A DNA stretch of 8,574 nucleotides from Methanosaeta sp. UBA80 (GTDB lineage Archaea > Halobacteriota > Methanosarcinia > Methanotrichales > Methanotrichaceae): contig DAWB01000187.1 in assembly GCA_002505805.1 (NCBI GenBank), positions 308 through 8,881 of the forward strand. Reading direction: 5' to 3'. The number at the start of each line of letters is the position of its first letter. Position 1 is the stretch's first letter. Under the pieces are notes generated by a model. That model did no database searches and was not told the origin of the DNA. It was given only the letters and a program-made list of their open reading frames with translations. Below are positions 5,244-8,574 of the stretch, one piece after another. Made by a program: the position numbers and the translations under genes.

Positions 5244-5780
5244 ATGATAGGAAATAAAATCCTGAGGATCATGGTCCTCCTCGGCATCCTCATCCTTTTG
5301 GCCGCACCGGCCAGTTCCCAGATGAATCGAGACACACCCTTCCTGGCCAGCAAGATTCCCCGCGCCTCGGAGAGCAGCATAGGCCAGGGCCAGCAGCCCC
5401 CCTCTCCGGTGGTGATCTCGACTCCCTTCAATGCCCAGGCCTCCTCCGACCTCTATCTGGTAGCAGACGCAGCCAATACCACCTGCAATCAGGCATCCTT
5501 TATTCTGATCCTGACTCCTTCCCCCAGCGGCTCATCCGGATATCAGCCGGTTAAGGTGAGAGTTATGGAGAACCGCATGAGCTCGCCGACGGCAGTGGCG
5601 GAGCTTACCATTCTCCTTCCCGCCAGCGGCGGCTCTCTACATCAGACCATAGGCTTTGCCAGTGCCGCTAGCGCCTCTGGGTCCAATGAGATCACATTGG
5701 AGGTTGATCCCGACAGACAGGTGGCAGAGACGGATGAGAGAAACAATACCCTGGCCATCAGCACCGCCTGCCGGAGTTAG
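5244..5780 (+). CDS. Exported single-domain CARDB-like (Ig-fold) protein
   Basis: 178 residues with an N-terminal signal sequence: K5 and R8, a hydrophobic core (residues 9-21, MVLLGILILLAAP) and a likely cleavage site near ASSQ (23-26). A low-complexity linker (27-66) leads into one beta-rich domain (about 67-175). Its last strand, EVDPDRQVAETDERNNTLAIS, is the hallmark ending of CARDB/APHP-type immunoglobulin-like domains, which occur in archaeal surface proteins. The domain is flanked by single cysteines C81 and C176, which could form a disulfide outside the cell. No anchor is visible, so it is secreted or loosely surface-bound. ATG 5244 has no ribosome site, but TGATTAAATC (5211-5220) is a TATA-like box at the distance expected for a leaderless message. 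An alternative ATG at 5271 with GAGG just upstream would lose the positive charges. It lies 66 nt after enolase. Partner unknown. Confidence 0.78.
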   Translation: MIGNKILRIMVLLGILILLAAPASSQMNRDTPFLASKIPRASESSIGQGQQPPSPVVISTPFNAQASSDLYLVADAANTTCNQASFILILTPSPSGSSGYQPVKVRVMENRMSSPTAVAELTILLPASGGSLHQTIGFASAASASGSNEITLEVDPDRQVAETDERNNTLAISTACRS

Positions 5781-5788
5781 GGCAAACG

Positions 5789-5796
5789 AAAAAAAA
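5789..5796 (-). terminator. T8 run (minus strand) downstream of moaC
   Basis: Eight A residues on the plus strand give a T8 tract when read leftward, about 95 nt after the moaC stop. It lies in the convergent space between moaC and the CARDB-like gene and is the only long T-tract there. A U-rich terminator for the leftward group is inferred. Confidence 0.35.
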
Positions 5797-5891
5797 GCAT
5801 CATCAGAAATCTTATGGAGATGAAGGCCGCAGAGCTTAGCTATTTACCATAGACGGCTACATGAGTTGTGGGATCTGCATTAACCTTCCCC

Positions 5892-6356
5892 TCAATTCCT
5901 TCCCTTCTCTTTCTTTATTACCCTGATCTCTTCGATCGCCGTATCCGGATAATTGCCGCTCTCGTCCTTCTCCAGGTACTTGACCATATCCCAGACATTG
6001 AGCAGCGCTGCCGAGACCGCAACCAGAGCCTCCATCTCCACCCCCGTCCTTCCCACCGATGTCACATTGACGGAAGCCTCAACCCGTCCCGGCTGGAACT
6101 GAAAGCTCACCTCCAGTCCGGTGAGGGGGATGGGATGGCACATGGGAATCAGGCGGGGCGTATCTTTTGCCGCCAGAATGGCTGCCAGACGGGCGGTGGC
6201 CAGCACATCCCCCTTCTTCACCTGCCCCAATCGTATGGCCTCGACTGTTGTCTCTTGCAGACGGATGGAGCCGCTGGCGCTGGCCCTGCGGAAGACAGGC
6301 GGCTTTTCTGTGATATCCACCATCCCTTCCAGCTTTTCATTTCTATCTGAATTCAT
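5892..6356 (-). CDS. moaC: MoaC, cyclic pyranopterin monophosphate synthase
   Basis: 154 residues, the usual length for the family. With the radical-SAM enzyme MoaA it converts GTP to cyclic pyranopterin monophosphate, the first step of molybdenum/tungsten cofactor synthesis; MoaC carries out the second half. Diagnostic phrases run in order: GMVDITEKP (11-19), RRASASGSIRL (23-33), KKGDVLATARLAAILAAK (47-64), LIPMCHPIPLTGLEV (69-83), VGRTGVEMEALVAVSAALLNVWDMVK (101-126). Residues matching the E. coli active site are K48, H74, E107, E109, D123 and K126. GGGAG lies 5 nt before the ATG. It follows nnr with a 29-nt gap, so the two are very likely co-transcribed. No other moa/moe gene is in the window. 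The cofactor would serve formylmethanofuran dehydrogenase or similar enzymes if this is a methanogen (inference). Confidence 0.97.
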   Translation of the reverse strand: MNSDRNEKLEGMVDITEKPPVFRRASASGSIRLQETTVEAIRLGQVKKGDVLATARLAAILAAKDTPRLIPMCHPIPLTGLEVSFQFQPGRVEASVNVTSVGRTGVEMEALVAVSAALLNVWDMVKYLEKDESGNYPDTAIEEIRVIKKEKGRN

Positions 6357-6385
6357 GCTGTCTCCCTTTCATTGCTAAGCCATGT

Positions 6386-7792
6386 CTATGATCCATCAAC
6401 TCTCATGGCCGGGGGAATCTTCTCGATCACATCAGTGGCCATCATTCCGTAGTCCCTCTCCAGATAAGCCAGATCGCCCGCCCTGCCGTTGACAAAGGCT
6501 GCCGCCACTGCTCTCCTCAGCGGTGAAGCTCGAGCATAAAAGGCGGCTGTAATCCCCGCCAGGACATCTCCCGTCCCTCCCACGGTCATTCCCGGATTGC
6601 CGGTGGCATTGGCCCGCACCACCTCTCCATCGGAGATCAGATCGACATTGCCCTTGAGCAGAACCACCAGATCCTTCTCCCGGGCATATCCCCGGACCGG
6701 CTCTATCTTCGCCCTGTAAGGCAAATCGGAAAGCGAGATGCCGCTGATCCTTTTAAACTCCCCGGCATGAGGGGTAACAATTCCCTTTAAAGGAAGCTCC
6801 GATTGAAGGGCATCGGCATCTATCACCACCCTGTTGCATAGAGGGATGATCTCGGAGAGTGCCTGCCTGGTCTCCGGCTCCCGGCCCAGGCCCATGCCCA
6901 TCACCACCACATCGTGCCCGGCTATCTGCTCTTTGAGAAGATCCAGATCCTGGGGCCGGAGGTGATCTCCAGACAGAGGGGCCACGATGAGGTTAGGGGA
7001 GAATCCGGATATAGCACGTGCGGCATCTTTGGGCGCGGCTACGGTAACTATATCCGCTCCCGCTCGCAGAGCGGCCAGGGCGGAGAGGGCGGGCGCTCCG
7101 GTGTAGGGTCCGCCGCCGATAACCAGTATGCGACCGGAGTCGCCTTTATGGCTCTCGGAAGCCCTCTTTCCCAAGAGCCTAAGGTCTCCCTCTCCCACGA
7201 ACATCTCTGCCGCAGCAGGAATGCCGATATCGGCAACTATCGCATTCTGGGGCAGGCCCGGCTTGGGTCGATGGAAGGTGACTGTAAAATCAGCCCGAAC
7301 TGCTTTATTGGTGCCCAATCCGCTGGGAACATCGACGGAGAGCACCGGGCGGCCGGAGCGGTTAATGGCATCTATGACCCACGCCTCCAGGCCGATGACC
7401 TCTCCCCGAACTCCGGTCCCGAATATGGCGTCAACAATCAGGTCGCAGTCTTCCAGGGACAGCTCTGAGCCGTCCTTTATCTCTTGCAGGTCATATTTTA
7501 GCCGGGAGAGGATCTGCCAGTTCCGCCTGGCCTCCTCGGTGGCGATATCCCTGGCCCGGCCCAGGAGATAAACGGTTACGTCAAAGCCAGCCAGATGACG
7601 GGCAGCCACAAAGGCATCGCCGCCGTTGTTTCCCCTCCCCGCCACAACGGCGATCCTCTTTCCCCCTGCCCTGGCTTTGACCTCCCGAGCCAGAGCAGAG
7701 CCTGCGTTTTCCATGAGCTGCAAGGGAAGAAGGCCGAAGTAGCGGCAGTTGGCGTCCACGGCAGCCATCTCTTCTGCAGAAATAACTTTCAT
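6386..7792 (-). CDS. nnr: Bifunctional NAD(P)HX epimerase / ADP-dependent NAD(P)HX dehydratase
   Basis: 468 residues from ATG 7792; the longer frame (ATG 7855) adds 21 residues outside the family, whose proteins begin like MKVISAEEMAAVDANC. It repairs hydrated NADH/NADPH: the N-terminal YjeF_N domain (1-205) epimerises the R and S forms, and the C-terminal ribokinase-like domain (210-468) dehydrates the S form using ADP in archaea and bacteria. N-domain motifs: GRGNNGGDAFVAARHL (52-67), DLIVDAIFGTG (117-127), SVDVPSGL (152-159). C-domain motifs: KGDSGRILVIGGG (216-228), MGMGLGR (298-304), VVIDADAL (322-329), GIVTPHAGEF (337-346), VLLKG (377-381), and TGNPGMTVGGTGDVLAG (397-413), whose last Asp (D409) is the catalytic base. 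Both halves look intact. CTTATTCC (7820-7813) at about -25 suggests a leaderless message. It follows the macro gene by 146 nt and precedes moaC by 29 nt. Confidence 0.96.
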   Translation of the reverse strand: MKVISAEEMAAVDANCRYFGLLPLQLMENAGSALAREVKARAGGKRIAVVAGRGNNGGDAFVAARHLAGFDVTVYLLGRARDIATEEARRNWQILSRLKYDLQEIKDGSELSLEDCDLIVDAIFGTGVRGEVIGLEAWVIDAINRSGRPVLSVDVPSGLGTNKAVRADFTVTFHRPKPGLPQNAIVADIGIPAAAEMFVGEGDLRLLGKRASESHKGDSGRILVIGGGPYTGAPALSALAALRAGADIVTVAAPKDAARAISGFSPNLIVAPLSGDHLRPQDLDLLKEQIAGHDVVVMGMGLGREPETRQALSEIIPLCNRVVIDADALQSELPLKGIVTPHAGEFKRISGISLSDLPYRAKIEPVRGYAREKDLVVLLKGNVDLISDGEVVRANATGNPGMTVGGTGDVLAGITAAFYARASPLRRAVAAAFVNGRAGDLAYLERDYGMMATDVIEKIPPAMRVDGS

Positions 7793-7812
7793 GCAAGTGG
7801 GTATCTGTTGAT

Positions 7813-7820
7813 GGAATAAG
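7813..7820 (-). promoter_or_regulatory. TATA-like box for nnr-moaC
   Basis: CTTATTCC on the minus strand is centred about 25 bp before ATG 7792, and no Shine-Dalgarno is present, as expected for a leaderless archaeal transcript. The 146-nt gap after the macro gene leaves room for an own promoter. Confidence 0.35.
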
Positions 7821-7938
7821 CTGTTTGCGGCAAGAAGATGGGGGAAAAGAACCATCCATATTCAACTGAAGTTAAGACAGCCATTATTCCCTGCTTTGTC
7901 TCCCCGCTTCTTCCCACCCTCGAAAACTGCAACCCAGC

Positions 7939-8475
7939 TTATAGCTCTGAGAGAACTTTTTGATAGCACTGATAGGCAGCGGGGCTATAGCAGACGGCGA
8001 TGACCTCGACTCCATTCTCCTCGCCCTCCTCCTCCAGAAAAGCCTTCATCTCGGATAGGGCAATGCGACAGGCTCTCTCCAGGGGGAAGCCATAGGCTCC
8101 GGCGCTGATAGCCGGAAAGGCGATGCTCCTGATGCCGTGCCTGGCGGCCAGCGAAAAGCAGCTTTTATAGCAGCGGGCTAAAAGCTCGTCCTCTCCAAAG
8201 CCGCCGCCCCGCCAGATGGGGCCGACGGTGTGAATTATCCATCCGGCTGGAAGGCGGTAGCCCCTGGTGATGCGGGCCTCGCCGGTGGGGCAGCCGCCGA
8301 TGCACCGGCACTCTTCTAAGAGCTCTGGACCGGCGGCTCTATGGATAGCCCCGTCCACCCCGCCGCCGCCCAAAAGGGTGTTGTTTGCGGCATTGACTAT
8401 GGCCTGGACGTCCAGCCTGGTGATATCGGCCATGACCAGGGAGAAGCCGTCAAGATTTCTAAGATATGTTTTCAT
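7939..8475 (-). CDS. Macro-domain protein, probable O-acetyl-ADP-ribose deacetylase / ADP-ribose hydrolase
   Basis: 178 residues consisting of one complete macro domain of the MacroD/YmdB type. Such proteins bind ADP-ribose and remove acetyl from O-acetyl-ADP-ribose, or ADP-ribose from acidic side chains. Seen: [36 protein letters not shown] (14-49), the adenine and ribose site, in which D41 corresponds to the catalytic Asp35 of E. coli Ymd[26 protein letters not shown] (62-86); and the phosphate loop [11 protein letters not shown] (121-131), with Y128 matching YmdB Tyr126. The usual Gly of GDIT is Ala here (A16). The acidic stretch EEEGEEN (148-154) is a surface loop. The gene begins 23 nt after the stop of the gene entering from the right edge, and precedes nnr, another enzyme handling damaged or spent NAD derivatives. 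Activity is inferred from motifs. Confidence 0.93.
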   Translation of the reverse strand: MKTYLRNLDGFSLVMADITRLDVQAIVNAANNTLLGGGGVDGAIHRAAGPELLEECRCIGGCPTGEARITRGYRLPAGWIIHTVGPIWRGGGFGEDELLARCYKSCFSLAARHGIRSIAFPAISAGAYGFPLERACRIALSEMKAFLEEEGEENGVEVIAVCYSPAAYQCYQKVLSEL

Positions 8476-8498
8476 GACCAGCTACCATTTTTATAAGG

Positions 8499-8573
8499 TT
8501 AAACTCGGCCATCTAAGATATCATCCGGAATAATGGAATTTGAGTCGCAGCGCCGGAGAATCTCCTCGGCTAT
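8499..8573 (-). CDS. Partial CDS, 3' end only; unidentified
   Basis: A minus-strand frame enters from the right edge and ends at TAA (8501-8499) after 24 codons: IAEEILRRCDSNSI followed by IPDDILDGRV. The peptide has an amphipathic helix-like start and a Pro-Asp-Asp turn, as expected for a genuine C-terminus, and it ends 23 nt before the macro gene on the same strand. This spacing suggests an operon. I do not recognise the family from so short a piece. A short plus-strand frame from ATG 8533 overlaps it and looks less protein-like. Confidence 0.5.
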   Translation of the reverse strand: MAEEILRRCDSNSIIPDDILDGRV

Positions 8574-8574
8574 T

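Noticed and set aside
5868..6350. 160-codon plus-strand frame opposite moaC
   Set aside because: moaC on the other strand has all family motifs, and the plus-strand peptide is an unstructured shadow.
6914..7571. Long plus-strand frames opposite nnr
   Set aside because: They are antisense to conserved Nnr motifs and rich in Arg, Ser, Gly and Pro, as expected of shadow frames in GC-rich codons.
8533..8574. Plus-strand gene start at ATG 8533 (MEFESQRRR...)
   Set aside because: It overlaps a more protein-like minus-strand C-terminus in the same orientation as the neighbouring operon, and has no ribosome site.

Overview
The window looks like a stretch of ordinary chromosome from an archaeon, most likely a methanogenic euryarchaeon; a Methanothrix/Methanosaeta-like organism is my guess from protein flavour only. 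The archaeal reading rests on three things: TATA-like boxes about 25 bp upstream of starts with very short or absent leaders (1099, 3927, 7792); GAGGT/GGTGA/GGGAG ribosome sites; and frequent AGA/AGG arginine and ATA isoleucine codons. The gene set also fits: bifunctional Nnr, stand-alone MoaC, a short class I methyltransferase and an exported CARDB-like protein. No rRNA, tRNA, CRISPR array, insertion sequence or phage gene is visible.

Layout. A possible gene start runs off the left edge (complement 1-97). It is followed by a gene-poor, repeat-containing spacer (98-385) and a class I SAM methyltransferase (complement 386-970). A small winged-helix-like protein (1099-1353, +) is divergent from the methyltransferase. 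Next comes a leftward group read in the order HIT protein (3825-3325), xylose-isomerase-like TIM-barrel protein (3281-2505) and CDF metal transporter (2440-1472). Enolase (3927-5177, +) diverges from the HIT gene across a 101-bp shared promoter region and is followed by a small secreted CARDB-like protein (5244-5780, +). The right third is a second leftward group read in the order partial gene (from 8573), macro-domain protein (8475-7939), Nnr NAD(P)HX repair enzyme (7792-6386) and MoaC (6356-5892). It converges on the CARDB-like gene.

How the genes fit together. Enolase is central carbon metabolism. Nnr repairs damaged NAD(P)H, the macro protein probably processes ADP-ribose-type NAD derivatives, HIT proteins act on nucleotide phosphoesters, and MoaC starts molybdopterin (or tungstopterin) synthesis. 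This is a nucleotide and cofactor housekeeping neighbourhood plus a metal exporter. I found no convincing new multi-gene system.

The points most worth a second look are: the HIT protein, whose catalytic motif ends in Phe instead of the third His and whose N-terminus is a 12-bp in-frame minisatellite; the enolase with two substitutions beside active-site residues; the CDF transporter with a CxC...CxC tail; and the repeat-rich spacer at 190-415. Four starts were moved inward from the longest open frame (1099, 3825, 3927, 7792).
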